DNA of 37,558 bases, from positions 1 to 37,558 of the IMG/VR virus record IMGVR_UViG_3300042317_000627; one strand, written 5' to 3'. This stretch comes from a virus. Below are positions 17,805 through 26,022 of the stretch, piece by piece (the first letter of the stretch is position 1; each line of letters starts with the position of its first letter). The notes under the pieces were generated by a model. The model made no database searches. It was not told the DNA's origin and saw only the letters and a program-made list of their open reading frames with translations. Position numbers and translations under genes: made by a program.

Positions 17805-18364
17805 TAAAACCCTACCGTTGATTTATTACGCACTGAAAGCCCGTTTTTAATTTTATTTGCATTAATTTCACGGTTCACTTCTTGCTGTACTTTTGATCTA
17901 AATGCTAAAAAATCGCCAGGCGTGTTAAATTTCATACGACGGCCAGCAATCTCATATTCTTGTGTATAGGCTTTATTGCCATAGCTAGCAAATGCAATGT
18001 TGAGTAAATCTAAGCATTTTTGTGCAGGGCTACGGGTATCAAATCCTGAAGCCTTGGCGGCTAAGTCAGCAATAATTTCAACTGAGCCTATCGCTACGGT
18101 ATAACGCTCTGCGCCTTTAGTCACATAAGACTGCCAGCTATAAATGCCCGCTACATAAGCGGCAGACGTAGCTGCATTAATATTAATGGCATGATCAGCG
18201 CCAGACGCGCTACCTACTACATCAAATTTATTGCTAGCATTAATAAAACGGTAATTAAGTACCCAGCCATCCGCTGCAGAAAAATCAGCCAGTGATTTTA
18301 GCCATGCAATCGTGTCGCCAGCGGTGAATGCTAACGGTTCAATACTCGGTATAGTTTTAGCCAT
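17804..18364 (-). CDS. Putative head completion/connector protein
   Basis: 186 residues. The N-terminal two thirds are beta-rich (PLAFTAGDTIAWLKSLADF, GIYSWQSYVTKGAERYTVAI). The C-terminal third has the pattern of a short head-tail adaptor (FDTRSPAQKCLDLLNIAF, YEIAGRRMKFNTPGDFLAFR). In lambda the gene before the portal is gpW; here a longer protein occupies that place. The start is 19 bp downstream of the second copy of the 34-bp repeat. Confidence 0.7.
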   Translation of the reverse strand: MAKTIPSIEPLAFTAGDTIAWLKSLADFSAADGWVLNYRFINASNKFDVVGSASGADHAININAATSAAYVAGIYSWQSYVTKGAERYTVAIGSVEIIADLAAKASGFDTRSPAQKCLDLLNIAFASYGNKAYTQEYEIAGRRMKFNTPGDFLAFRSKVQQEVNREINANKIKNGLSVRNKSTVGF

Positions 18365-18382
18365 ACCCTACTATGCAAGCAC

Positions 18383-18416
18383 AAGTGTAAATATTTAAGG
18401 CGAAGTCTTAACAGTT
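18383..18416 (-). repeat. 34-bp dispersed repeat, copy 2
   Basis: It is nearly identical to 13539-13572 (one T/C difference). Here the minus-strand repeat encodes the last residues (KTVKTSP) of the upstream small protein, then crosses its stop and ends 19 bp before the start of the next gene. The same TTAAGA-16-TACACT arrangement is present. Confidence 0.7.
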
Positions 18417-18601
18417 TTTAATGAAGCTAATTCTGATTGAATAATCGCTTCATCTTCTTTAATGGATTGCTTAAACGCATCAATTTGCGTTTCTTGTTGT
18501 TTGTTTTTTCTAAAAATAGCATCATAGTTATCTAAAAAATTTTTACTAGGTACTTTGCTGGCTATGCTATCGCCAGTAATATCATTGATTGCTGCCATCA
18601 T
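18395..18601 (-). CDS. Small charged protein upstream of connector gene
   Basis: 68 residues (first ATG 18601, second 18598), largely helical and charged: FLDNYDAIFRKNKQQETQID then KEDEAIIQSELASL, suggesting a short coiled coil. The start overlaps the upstream gene's stop and has AAAGGGG nearby. The last seven codons lie within the 34-bp repeat, so the C-terminus may have been altered by repeat insertion. The function is unknown. Confidence 0.65.
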   Translation of the reverse strand: MMAAINDITGDSIASKVPSKNFLDNYDAIFRKNKQQETQIDAFKQSIKEDEAIIQSELASLKTVKTSP

Positions 18602-18909
18602 TAATCCCCTTTATAAATCTGATAAGCCCTTACACGGCTAATGCCAAAGCGCCTACCGATAAATGCAAAACTTTCACCTGATCTTGCTAGCCTTATAATT
18701 TCACGTCGGCGACTGCTTATATATTCGTCAGTGAGTAATTTATTGGCAATATAGGGCCGCTCACCGTTCCAATCGCGCTTCACCTCACGCTCTATCTGTT
18801 TAAAATGCGCATCAGTCAATGCCTGCTCAGCAATAAATAATGCTTGAATGCGTTGTAAAATATCGAGCACAATATCGTGCGTTTCAATTGGCTGGCGAGC
18901 ATCATCCAT
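18601..18909 (-). CDS. Helix-turn-helix protein, Mor-like
   Basis: 102 residues. The C-terminal 40 residues carry a helix-turn-helix (REIIRLARSGESFAFIGRRF then GISRVRAYQIYKGD). The overall size and the N-terminal helical part resemble Mor-type phage activators. Lying inside the late operon between terminase and connector genes, it might regulate late transcription or bind DNA in packaging. The role is inferred from the motif only. Confidence 0.65.
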   Translation of the reverse strand: MDDARQPIETHDIVLDILQRIQALFIAEQALTDAHFKQIEREVKRDWNGERPYIANKLLTDEYISSRRREIIRLARSGESFAFIGRRFGISRVRAYQIYKGD

Positions 18910-18919
18910 TTAAAATCCT

Positions 18920-21028
18920 TTATTTTTTAACAATTCTACGGCGGGTGGGTGGGCGATTAACTAACTTTTGGTCCACCGCTTGGCTGGGTTCAAAGCGGCT
19001 TAAATCAACTGCCAATAAACGCATAGCAGCAAGGGCATACAAAAAACAATCCAGCGCCTCATTCCGTGGGCGGGTTTTTACCCATTGATGAAAAGGCCGC
19101 GTGCCTTTTACTTTTAAAATCAATTTTTCAGCGGTGAGCTGGTTAAAATATTCATCATCAAAAGCGGATTCTTGCGGGAAGTGGATATACCCCGCACCTG
19201 GCACGGTTTGTTTTAAGCGTGAGTAAATAAGCGCTTTGCCTTGATCTACACCCAAAGGCTCAACATGCACGCCACGTTTACGCCTTACCCTTAAACGTGC
19301 GCGGCGTTTCTTTTCATCCTCAATAAGTGGTCGGCCTAAACCCTCAACGCCTTTAATGGCCACGGTGAATTTGCGCTTTTCACAAAAGCTATACACAAAG
19401 CTGGTATTGTAGCCACTATCTACCGCCGCCAATTTAATGCCTGCATCTGCCAGCGTATCGTGCAGCTCATCCCACACCTGTGGCTGTGCGGTATCACCAG
19501 GGATAATAATGTGGTCAATCAGCCAAGCCTCTTCATCTTTACCCCAGCCCACGATTGAAGCCTCTAGTCGGTCTTTTTGCACATCAACACCTGCAGTTTT
19601 AAAGGCAATGGGTGGGTTGTGGTAAACCTCAAGGCGCATGATTAAGGCGGCAGGGTCTTGCTCGTCGCCCTCTTCTTTAAATACTTCGCCTAGGTAGGTA
19701 TTGATAAAGGCTTTTAATTCGCTGGTATCGTTTTGGCAGCTTAGCCATTTTTCTGCAATACTTTTCCAGCCCAGCCCCAAACCTATGGGCGCATAAAGGG
19801 CATTAAGGTGATAGCCTCGGTGTAGTTTATTGCTTGGTTTTTCTGCAATCCAGCGCCCTGCAGCCAGCATTTCAGTTTTGTAGCCCTCATCAATCAGCAC
19901 GCCGCAATGCTCGCAAAGGTATTGGCACGCCTCAACCACACTAGGCTCATCATCACGCGGTAAGCTCATGCGAAACTTGAGGCCGTAAGGTTTTTCACGC
20001 CCGCCAAATTTAAGCGTTTGAAACTCACCACAATGGGGGCATGGCACCTGATAGCGGCGTTTATCGCTACGTTGATAAAGCACCTCTATGCGTGAGGCTT
20101 GATCATTGGTGGGCGTGCTGACAAAATAGCTTTTTGCACGGCTAAACGTGCGCTGACGGTTTTCAATCAGCGTCATCGGGTCGCCCTCCCCGCCTACATC
20201 CCACGGGAACGCATCCACTTCATCACAAATAACATAGGGTAGGTGATCAGAGCGCAGGCTGTCCGGTGAATTGGCACCCGCTTTAATAATGCGCGAGCGT
20301 GCGCCATATTCCATTAAATCGCCACGGTTGGTTTTGCTACGGCTGGCAGTGCTGACTAACTCAGCCAGCACTTGCGTTTCATCAATCATTTTTGATAGAC
20401 GTGGATTAAATGAACGGTCTCGCAATTCAAGCGTTGGCACTACGGCCAGCAAGTCTTTATTTTGTAGGTGGTGCATGACATAGCCAAGCCAGTTATACAT
20501 AGCCTCAGTACCACCCACGCCTGAGCTTTTAATAAACGTAACGCTGCGCACGGGGCTATGCTCGCTCAAGCAATCCATAATCTCGCGCAAATAAGGTGTT
20601 AGTGCAGTATTCCAACGACCAGGGGAATTAGTGCCACTTTGCAGCCAGCGGTAACGATCAGCCCACTGTGAAACGGTAAGCAGATCACGCGGCTTTGCCC
20701 CACGCTTAAAGTATTCTGCAAATTCAGGTAAGGCTAGGCTTTCAACATCCACCTCATGCGCCAGCTCACGCATTAAATCCAGCATGGCATCGGTCATGAG
20801 GTAATGCACGCGGGTTTCGTCAAACTCGCCATCGATAGCATTAATTAGGCGTGATTCCATATTGGACACCATGCGTAACATTAAGCTACGGGTTTTAACT
20901 GCGCTGGCCAGCAAGTCTTCTAAAATGACAGAATCTTTTAGGGCTTTTTCATATTCTTTATCGGCAATTTCAGCATTGAGGCGTGATTCCTGCGTTTTTA
21001 AATCAGCCATATTGAGCGTATTAAGCAT
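18920..21028 (-). CDS. Terminase large subunit, lambda GpA family
   Basis: 702 residues. The ATPase part has a degenerate P-loop at about residues 167-174 (KSSGVGGT) and a Walker B-like VICDEVDAF at 267-273. Two CxxC pairs (VPCPHCGEF and YLCEHCGVL) are typical of GpA proteins. The C-terminal nuclease half includes VDVQKDRLEASIVGWGKDEE and ends with the NEALDCFLYALAAMR segment. It packages DNA into the prohead through the portal and cuts it. The ATG at 21028 has AAAGG upstream and overlaps the small subunit by 8 bp. A GpA-type enzyme suggests cos or headful cutting; I saw no cos site. Confidence 0.95.
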   Translation of the reverse strand: MLNTLNMADLKTQESRLNAEIADKEYEKALKDSVILEDLLASAVKTRSLMLRMVSNMESRLINAIDGEFDETRVHYLMTDAMLDLMRELAHEVDVESLALPEFAEYFKRGAKPRDLLTVSQWADRYRWLQSGTNSPGRWNTALTPYLREIMDCLSEHSPVRSVTFIKSSGVGGTEAMYNWLGYVMHHLQNKDLLAVVPTLELRDRSFNPRLSKMIDETQVLAELVSTASRSKTNRGDLMEYGARSRIIKAGANSPDSLRSDHLPYVICDEVDAFPWDVGGEGDPMTLIENRQRTFSRAKSYFVSTPTNDQASRIEVLYQRSDKRRYQVPCPHCGEFQTLKFGGREKPYGLKFRMSLPRDDEPSVVEACQYLCEHCGVLIDEGYKTEMLAAGRWIAEKPSNKLHRGYHLNALYAPIGLGLGWKSIAEKWLSCQNDTSELKAFINTYLGEVFKEEGDEQDPAALIMRLEVYHNPPIAFKTAGVDVQKDRLEASIVGWGKDEEAWLIDHIIIPGDTAQPQVWDELHDTLADAGIKLAAVDSGYNTSFVYSFCEKRKFTVAIKGVEGLGRPLIEDEKKRRARLRVRRKRGVHVEPLGVDQGKALIYSRLKQTVPGAGYIHFPQESAFDDEYFNQLTAEKLILKVKGTRPFHQWVKTRPRNEALDCFLYALAAMRLLAVDLSRFEPSQAVDQKLVNRPPTRRRIVKK

Positions 21029-21572
21029 GTTGGCCTTTCTTTAAACGACGCATGGCGCGGGGGAACTCTGCTTTAATGACGGTACGTAGCGCTTTTAATT
21101 CGCTTTGTAGTAAATAACGGCGGTGTTTTTGGTCTTGCATGACAGCTAAACGTGGGGCAGTTTGATCAATTAATCGCTCAACAGTAGCGCGTAAGGTGTT
21201 GCCTAATGCTAAAGCCTCACGCCTTACCTCACTTAATAAAAATCGCTTGTTTAATACCAGGTCAAAATTGAGTGCTTTATGTTTATTTTTAATGGATTGT
21301 GTTAAACGCTCATAATCAGCGCGGCTACCCTTAATCACTTCTGCTGCTTTACGTTTTTTGCGAGGCTTAACTATTGCTTTACGTGCCGCTTCATGTCGTG
21401 CTGCCACTGCAGGGTTTAATCCACTTGTTGTTGCTGCCAGTTTTTCAAGTGATGCTTCAACATTCACCTTTTTACCCTCAAGCACAATACGCCCGTGGCT
21501 GATAAGTTCGGTGATATAACTCGGTGCACGATTAATGCGTCTAGCAAATTGGCTTTTTGATTCGGTGGTCAT
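21021..21572 (-). CDS. Terminase small subunit-like DNA-binding protein
   Basis: 183 residues, basic. The N-terminus has a helix-turn-helix used by Nu1-like small subunits (SQFARRINRAPSYITELISH then GRIVLEGKKVNVEASLEKL). The C-terminal half is helical (RREALALGNTLRATVERLID), fitting the interaction part. It immediately precedes and overlaps the large subunit. Expected role: recognise the packaging site and load the large subunit. Confidence 0.85.
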   Translation of the reverse strand: MTTESKSQFARRINRAPSYITELISHGRIVLEGKKVNVEASLEKLAATTSGLNPAVAARHEAARKAIVKPRKKRKAAEVIKGSRADYERLTQSIKNKHKALNFDLVLNKRFLLSEVRREALALGNTLRATVERLIDQTAPRLAVMQDQKHRRYLLQSELKALRTVIKAEFPRAMRRLKKGQHA

Positions 21573-21658
21573 ACGCCAAGCCCAAACAACACATGCGCGG
21601 TGTTCAGCAACACGCCAAAAATAATGAAGTAACAGGTGATTTTTTCAAGAGTGGTCAC
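21569..21658 (-). CDS. Possible tiny membrane protein
   Basis: A 29-residue frame starting GTG 21658 and ending TGA 21569, which overlaps the ATG of the terminase small subunit. It consists of a short polar start and one hydrophobic segment (CYFIIFGVLLNTAHVLFGLG). It fills the gap between two genes exactly. The start codon is weak and the length very short, so it may be a coupling leader rather than a functional protein. Confidence 0.4.
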   Translation of the reverse strand: MTTLEKITCYFIIFGVLLNTAHVLFGLGV

Positions 21659-21661
21659 AAT

Positions 21662-21853
21662 CTACCCCGCCACCACTGTTGGCACTTCAAAATAATCACA
21701 GTCATCATTTGGCAGCGCATAGAACGCGCCCCATACCTGAAGCATTGCAATCGGTCTTAAAAAACGCCCGCAGCTTTGCTTATATGAGCAGCCAATGCCC
21801 TCACACTTTGCATCGTTAGCGCGTGGCGCGTAATTAATTGCGTTTATAGCCAT
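21662..21853 (-). CDS. Small cysteine-rich protein, unrecognised
   Basis: 63 residues from ATG 21853, chosen because AGGGG precedes it by 5 nt; an upstream ATG at 21886 lacks a comparable site. Cysteines occur in AKCEGIGCSYKQSCGRFLRP and NDDCDYF, a spacing that could bind zinc or an iron-sulfur cluster. I recall similar small proteins just upstream of terminase in other phages. The function is unknown. Confidence 0.65.
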   Translation of the reverse strand: MAINAINYAPRANDAKCEGIGCSYKQSCGRFLRPIAMLQVWGAFYALPNDDCDYFEVPTVVAG

Positions 21854-22049
21854 AAGTACCCCTTGCTGTGTTATTTGCGCTTGCACGCGCTTTGTGTTGC
21901 TTTTCTATGCGGATAAATTCAGCTTCATCTATCCAGTTGTCGGTTTGTTTAATCAATTCACCGTCTAAAGTGCTTAAACGTATTGCCAGCTGATCTATGC
22001 CAAAGGCTTCAATCATTTCTTTTGTGAATTGGTTGGTGGTTTTATCCAC
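21834..22049 (-). CDS. Small phage protein, unrecognised
   Basis: 71 residues, starting GTG at 22049 directly after the preceding stop (TAATTGTG) and overlapping the next gene's start by 20 bp. Charged and helical (LIKQTDNWIDEAEFIRIEKQ). The tight packing supports a real coupled gene. The function is unknown. Confidence 0.6.
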   Translation of the reverse strand: MDKTTNQFTKEMIEAFGIDQLAIRLSTLDGELIKQTDNWIDEAEFIRIEKQHKARASANNTARGTYGYKRN

Positions 22050-22051
22050 AA

Positions 22052-22225
22052 TTAGCCAATCATTGCCTGACTAACAATCACAACACCATCCACTACAACA
22101 ACACTCACGCCACCAATAGGCTCAAAGCCTTGCTCAATATGCTCGTTAACCTCAATACTTAACTGGCCTATCACTATGCCAATAGCATCGCCATGCTCAG
22201 TAACTACGATGTATTCTTTTTTCAT
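22052..22225 (-). CDS. Small protein with DUF1737-like pattern
   Basis: A 57-residue frame from ATG 22225 to TAA 22052, preceded by AAGGA. The segment VNEHIEQGFEPIGGVSV has the E-x-x-x-x-G-W/F-x-P-x-G-G-V-x pattern of DUF1737-type phage and bacterial proteins. The rest is Val/Ile-rich strand. It is the first gene after the iteron array and starts the run leading to terminase. Confidence 0.7.
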   Translation of the reverse strand: MKKEYIVVTEHGDAIGIVIGQLSIEVNEHIEQGFEPIGGVSVVVVDGVVIVSQAMIG

Positions 22226-22247
22226 TTTTTAATCCTTTTTAAATGTT

Positions 22248-22519
22248 GTGCAGGGTGTGCAGGGTGGTGTGCAGGGTAAAAATTCTATTTTTTCTTTATA
22301 AATCAAGGTGTGTGCAGGGTGTGCAGGGTGTGCAGGGTGTAATGTGTTGCGCGTGAGAGTAAAAATATTATTTATAGTATTAAAAATAATTTGTTGCGCG
22401 TGCGTGCGCGCATTGTCCCTGCACACCCTGCACAAAACCTCTGAAATCCTTTGTTTATAAGGCTTTTCGGTGTTTTTAACACCCTGCACAGCACCCTGCA
22501 CACCCTGCACACCCTGCAC
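22248..22519. repeat. Iteron-like array of 12 nine-bp repeats around an AT-rich core (candidate origin)
   Basis: Forward copies of GTGCAGGGT lie at 22248, 22257, 22269, 22312, 22321 and 22330. Reverse copies (ACCCTGCAC) lie at 22416 (one mismatch), 22425, 22481, 22493, 22502 and 22511. The six-plus-six opposed halves enclose an AT-rich stretch at about 22359-22391, itself flanked by an 11-bp direct repeat tgttgcgcgtg (22345 and 22392). The array sits immediately after the primase-helicase gene. Opposed iterons plus an AT-rich core are typical of replication origins; the role here is inferred. The whole gap 22226-22524 is this array and no convincing gene. Confidence 0.8.
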
Positions 22520-22524
22520 ACTTA

Positions 22525-24870
22525 TCATGATTTATTCCTATCAAGGCTGTCTTTAAAATACTCACAGCTCTCGCTTAACCATTGGCTTTCTGTTTTGTCT
22601 TCAGGTTTTGCGTAGGCGCTTTGTTGCAAAATCTCAACGGGTGGCACAATCACCATAAATTGCGTGCGCTTATTATCTAAACCAACCTCAGACTTTCTCA
22701 GACCAACCCAGCCAGTTTGATTTTTAACCATGCCTAAAAATATGCCAGATGATCTAGGCCACGGCTCGCCGTTTTCTTTACACCACTCACGATAAGCGCT
22801 GTATAAATCCATTGTTCGGCACGGGCAAACAATCCATTTGGTTTCGCCTGATGTCCAGTGCTTAATAAAGCGCCTATCACTTGGCAGCGACATTTCAATG
22901 AGGTTGTTTTTTGATTCTGTTTTGGGTGGTGGCGTGTGACGGGTGAAGCCTGTTAAATCTACATTCATTAGAAAGTGATAAAAGGCTTCAATGCCGCCAT
23001 TGTCGCGCTCGTCTAGCGCATCGTTGTAATGCTCACGCGCTAAACATGGCGGTGTGTAAACGACTAAATGCCTGCGGTCATCACCCTCAAGTGGTAATGG
23101 CATATCCTCATTGGATAAAAATGCCACATTCATTTGGTTTTTTTGCGAATAGGCGGCCACGTTTTTTGGGTTGACGCGTACCGTTTCACCTGTGACTAGC
23201 TCTTTAAGCTCGTTTTTAATATTCCATTTGTCTGCACTGGTTGCTACTTCTTCAGCCAATATGAATAATTTACTATCTGCCCAATCCGCATTGAATTTGT
23301 CTTCAATGCCACGGTTGCCAATAACAGTGGAATAACGCCCATAAATGCTGGCCAATATTCTAAAAATGAGGGATTTACCTGTACCCTGTGGGCCATGCAG
23401 AATGATGGCACTGCCCATTTTTGCGCCTGCATTTTGTAATGGGTAGGCCATCCATTTGATAATCCACCACAACACATCATCTGCATTTTTTTCTTTACTG
23501 CATAAATGCTCTAAGGTGGCTAATATCTTGGTGCATTCACCTTGTTTTGGTGTCATCTCCCAGCCTGTCCACGTATTCAGTTTTACTTTTTTATCTTTCT
23601 CGCTTGGGTCAAAGCCAATTTCATCAAGGTAATAAGCCCCGCGTGATTGCCATTCGTAATGACGCTTAACATCATCACCACGAATGCCAGCCGCTAACAC
23701 TGCCAGCATTTGCTTTTGCTTCACAATCTTGCGTGTCCACTTATCAAACACATAATCCCCCGTGCCGTCATCCAGTGGCACAAACCGCGCAACCGCGTCA
23801 CCTAACTCCATGACTGAAACGGCATCACGGCGCTTATACGCACCCCCTCCCCCCTCACTGGCAATCACCGCCACAGGCGTTGATTGCGAGCCCCAGCCAA
23901 GTTGTTGGATGCGGTCATTAATTTGCACCGTAACGGTGCTAACTGTGCCGGTGGCATAACTTGCTAGATCGTTAAAGTCGGTGAGCTTTTTGCCCTCACG
24001 ATCTGCTTCAAAAATTGGTTTTACCCATGCACCGTTTACTGCAAGCGCTGCATTTTCTGCGGCTTTAACGCCAGGGTTGCTGCCTGTTTCTTTTTCGGTG
24101 AGGTAGTCATCATCTGCACACACTAAAATTTTGGTGCGTGGGTATTTTTTATGCAGGGCAAGTGCTACTGGTAACAGGTTGCCAGCATCAAACGCCACGG
24201 CAACGGGTAAATCTGTGGCTTCATGCAGGGTGGCTGCAGTGGCATAACCCTCGGCAATGAGCAGCACTTCTTTTGGTGAGCCAATTAAATGAAAGTGGCC
24301 TTTTTTATCTAAGCCTTTAGGCCAGTATTCTTTCTCTAATTTGTTGCCACGGTCTTTGCCGCGAATGATCTGCAAGCCCCAGAACTTTGAACCGGTATCT
24401 TGCATAGGGATAGCAACCGTACCATTGCCACTGGGGGCAAATCTTAAGCCATAGGCTTTAACACCTTTACGTTTTAGGTAGCTGCTTTCGCCTTCAACTA
24501 CATATTTTGACCAGGCAAAGCTAGCTTCTTTAGCGGCTTTGTCTGCAGTAAACGCACGCTGTGCTTCTGCTTTCTTTTTGGCTTCTTTATGCTGCGCTGA
24601 TATGGCAGCCAGTTGGTCTTTATTAAGCGTGATGCCTTTGCCTGGTGCAATCTTTTCAGTGAAAGAATCACCGCCAAAGAAATATCCAAAGCTGCCAATC
24701 AATGCGCTTTCGCCATTGTCTAATGTGATTGCGTGGACTATGTACCAGCCTTTTTGGGTATGGCCTTCACGCTTAACGCGCATCATCTTGCCAACATCAA
24801 TCCCACTTATCATAAAATCATGTGAGATTAAGGTGCTAACCACCTCATCGTAATTGCGCCAAGTACTCAT
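22525..24870 (-). CDS. TOPRIM primase fused to SF3-type helicase (P4 alpha-like)
   Basis: 781 residues. The TOPRIM primase part has LLIAEGYATAATLHEA at about 203-217 (acidic E207), LVCADDDY at 249-256 and LTDFNDLA at 296-303. The helicase part has a Walker A LHGPQGTGKS at 491-500 and an acidic Walker B-like LFILAEE further on. Domain order and size fit primase-helicases used by phages and satellites for replication from their own origin. The iteron array lies at its 3' end, a likely partner. It overlaps the upstream 245-residue gene by 4 bp. Confidence 0.92.
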   Translation of the reverse strand: MSTWRNYDEVVSTLISHDFMISGIDVGKMMRVKREGHTQKGWYIVHAITLDNGESALIGSFGYFFGGDSFTEKIAPGKGITLNKDQLAAISAQHKEAKKKAEAQRAFTADKAAKEASFAWSKYVVEGESSYLKRKGVKAYGLRFAPSGNGTVAIPMQDTGSKFWGLQIIRGKDRGNKLEKEYWPKGLDKKGHFHLIGSPKEVLLIAEGYATAATLHEATDLPVAVAFDAGNLLPVALALHKKYPRTKILVCADDDYLTEKETGSNPGVKAAENAALAVNGAWVKPIFEADREGKKLTDFNDLASYATGTVSTVTVQINDRIQQLGWGSQSTPVAVIASEGGGGAYKRRDAVSVMELGDAVARFVPLDDGTGDYVFDKWTRKIVKQKQMLAVLAAGIRGDDVKRHYEWQSRGAYYLDEIGFDPSEKDKKVKLNTWTGWEMTPKQGECTKILATLEHLCSKEKNADDVLWWIIKWMAYPLQNAGAKMGSAIILHGPQGTGKSLIFRILASIYGRYSTVIGNRGIEDKFNADWADSKLFILAEEVATSADKWNIKNELKELVTGETVRVNPKNVAAYSQKNQMNVAFLSNEDMPLPLEGDDRRHLVVYTPPCLAREHYNDALDERDNGGIEAFYHFLMNVDLTGFTRHTPPPKTESKNNLIEMSLPSDRRFIKHWTSGETKWIVCPCRTMDLYSAYREWCKENGEPWPRSSGIFLGMVKNQTGWVGLRKSEVGLDNKRTQFMVIVPPVEILQQSAYAKPEDKTESQWLSESCEYFKDSLDRNKS

Positions 24871-25604
24871 CGCGCTGTACTCATTGCCTTGTTAAACTGC
24901 TTTGTGAATTCACCGTTAAAATCACGCGATATTATTTTGCGTGCAATGGCATCAAAGTTAATGCGCTGTTGGTAGCGCGGGCTTGATATAACAATCAATA
25001 TCGGTTTAACCGCACTGCCTTGTGCAAAGTTAATCCGCTGCCAAACACCGCGTTTTAATTTTCCACCGCGTGACCAAAAATAACCAGCAACGGCACGCTT
25101 TGATTTACTGCGTGCGCTGCCTGTTCTATATGATGCAGCATCAGGGCCAGCGCGTAATTGACTAAGCACTTGCTGAATTTGCCCTTTTGAAATATTGCCG
25201 TAAGCGTCTAGCTTTGCACCCTGACCAGGTGCAACATATTCTGTGCGGCCAATGTAACCCGCATTTTGTAGCCAATACTCAAGGCGTGATCTGACACGCG
25301 CACCACCACTAAACTCATGAATCAGCGATTCAGCCAGTGGCTTTGATTTACCTAACATGTCATCTTTAATTTTTATCATTGCTGATAAGCGGTTTACTCT
25401 TGCGTATTGAATGCGCGTTGACTTCAAAACGTATGGCGTTGGTCTATCAAACTTGGTTTTCATTTCTGAGATCACTACGCGCTGCACACTTTCTGCCATG
25501 ACGTTAAGCGTTTCTTTTGTCGCGTAAGGGATTTGTTTTTTAAAGCGCTGATCTAGGTTTTTAATGACCTGATTAAAATTTGTTTTTATGTTAATTTGCA
25601 TCAT
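24867..25604 (-). CDS. Minor-tail gpZ-like protein in the early operon
   Basis: 245 residues, very basic. The opening QIPYATKETLNVMAESVQRV and following MKTKFDRPTPYVLKSTRI resemble lambda gpZ-type or head-tail completion proteins, which begin with an alanine/asparagine-rich helix followed by basic repeats. It lies just before the primase, away from the other tail genes, and overlaps it by 4 bp. The assignment is tentative; a nucleic-acid-related role is an alternative given the location and charge. Confidence 0.55.
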   Translation of the reverse strand: MMQINIKTNFNQVIKNLDQRFKKQIPYATKETLNVMAESVQRVVISEMKTKFDRPTPYVLKSTRIQYARVNRLSAMIKIKDDMLGKSKPLAESLIHEFSGGARVRSRLEYWLQNAGYIGRTEYVAPGQGAKLDAYGNISKGQIQQVLSQLRAGPDAASYRTGSARSKSKRAVAGYFWSRGGKLKRGVWQRINFAQGSAVKPILIVISSPRYQQRINFDAIARKIISRDFNGEFTKQFNKAMSTAR

Positions 25605-25783
25605 CTACACCCAAAGTTAAGTTAAAAATAAAATCCATCTCAGTAAATCCATCTGCCAAAATTTCAGTAACTTTCCTCAGCAAATCCTAGCGCTATATCG
25701 CCCCTCGCATTACCCGTGACAATTAGTGTCAGGTAGTACCTTTTGCCCGCCATCATCTTGGTTGTGCTTGCTTTCATATTCAT
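25591..25783 (-). pseudogene. Small phage gene with apparent +1 frameshift
   Basis: The frame from ATG 25783 reads MNMKASTTKM, GKRYYLTLIVTGNARGDIAL and then stops as FAEESY at 25664. Skipping one base after the CTA codon near 25687 enters a second open frame, DLLRKVTEILADGFTEMDF, which runs to TAA 25591 next to the following start. The joined product has the layout of a common small phage family (Y-x-L-T-L-I-V-x-G ... L-x-x-V-x-x-I-x-x-G-x-T). It may be a mutation, a sequence error or a programmed shift. The remaining intergenic bases to 25822 show nothing further. Confidence 0.5.
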
Positions 25784-25822
25784 GTGATGCTTCGCCTTAT
25801 AATCCAGTGAGGGGTGCGGGGT

Positions 25823-26017
25823 TTATTTACTTTTAATTCTTTTCTTCCAGTCATCTCGGCATTCAGCATCACAAAAAATCTTGGGTGCTGGTATCTCGGC
25901 AACGCAGTTATGACATATGCCGCTATGTATCAACTCACGGTTACGGCTTCTTATTGTTCTTAGTGCAATGTCACGTTCTTGCTCTTCACGTACGGTTGCT
26001 TGATCGTATATATCCAT
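25823..26017 (-). CDS. Small zinc-finger protein
   Basis: 64 residues. The C-terminal half has the four-cysteine pattern GICHNC then IFCDAECRDDWKKR, as in short zinc-ribbon phage proteins of the DUF2116 type. The N-terminal half is an acidic/basic helix (QATVREEQERDIALRTIRSR). It sits 5 bp after the preceding gene in the early minus-strand operon. It probably binds DNA or protein; the target is unknown. Confidence 0.75.
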   Translation of the reverse strand: MDIYDQATVREEQERDIALRTIRSRNRELIHSGICHNCVAEIPAPKIFCDAECRDDWKKRIKSK

Positions 26018-26022
26018 GCTGA

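Noticed and set aside
22229-22528. A 99-codon minus-strand frame reading VQGVQGVQG and HPAHPAHP repeats
   Set aside because: It is produced by the 9-bp iteron-like repeats read in frame (repeat unit divisible by three) and has no domain or convincing separate role. The DNA repeat explains the frame, though translation cannot be excluded.
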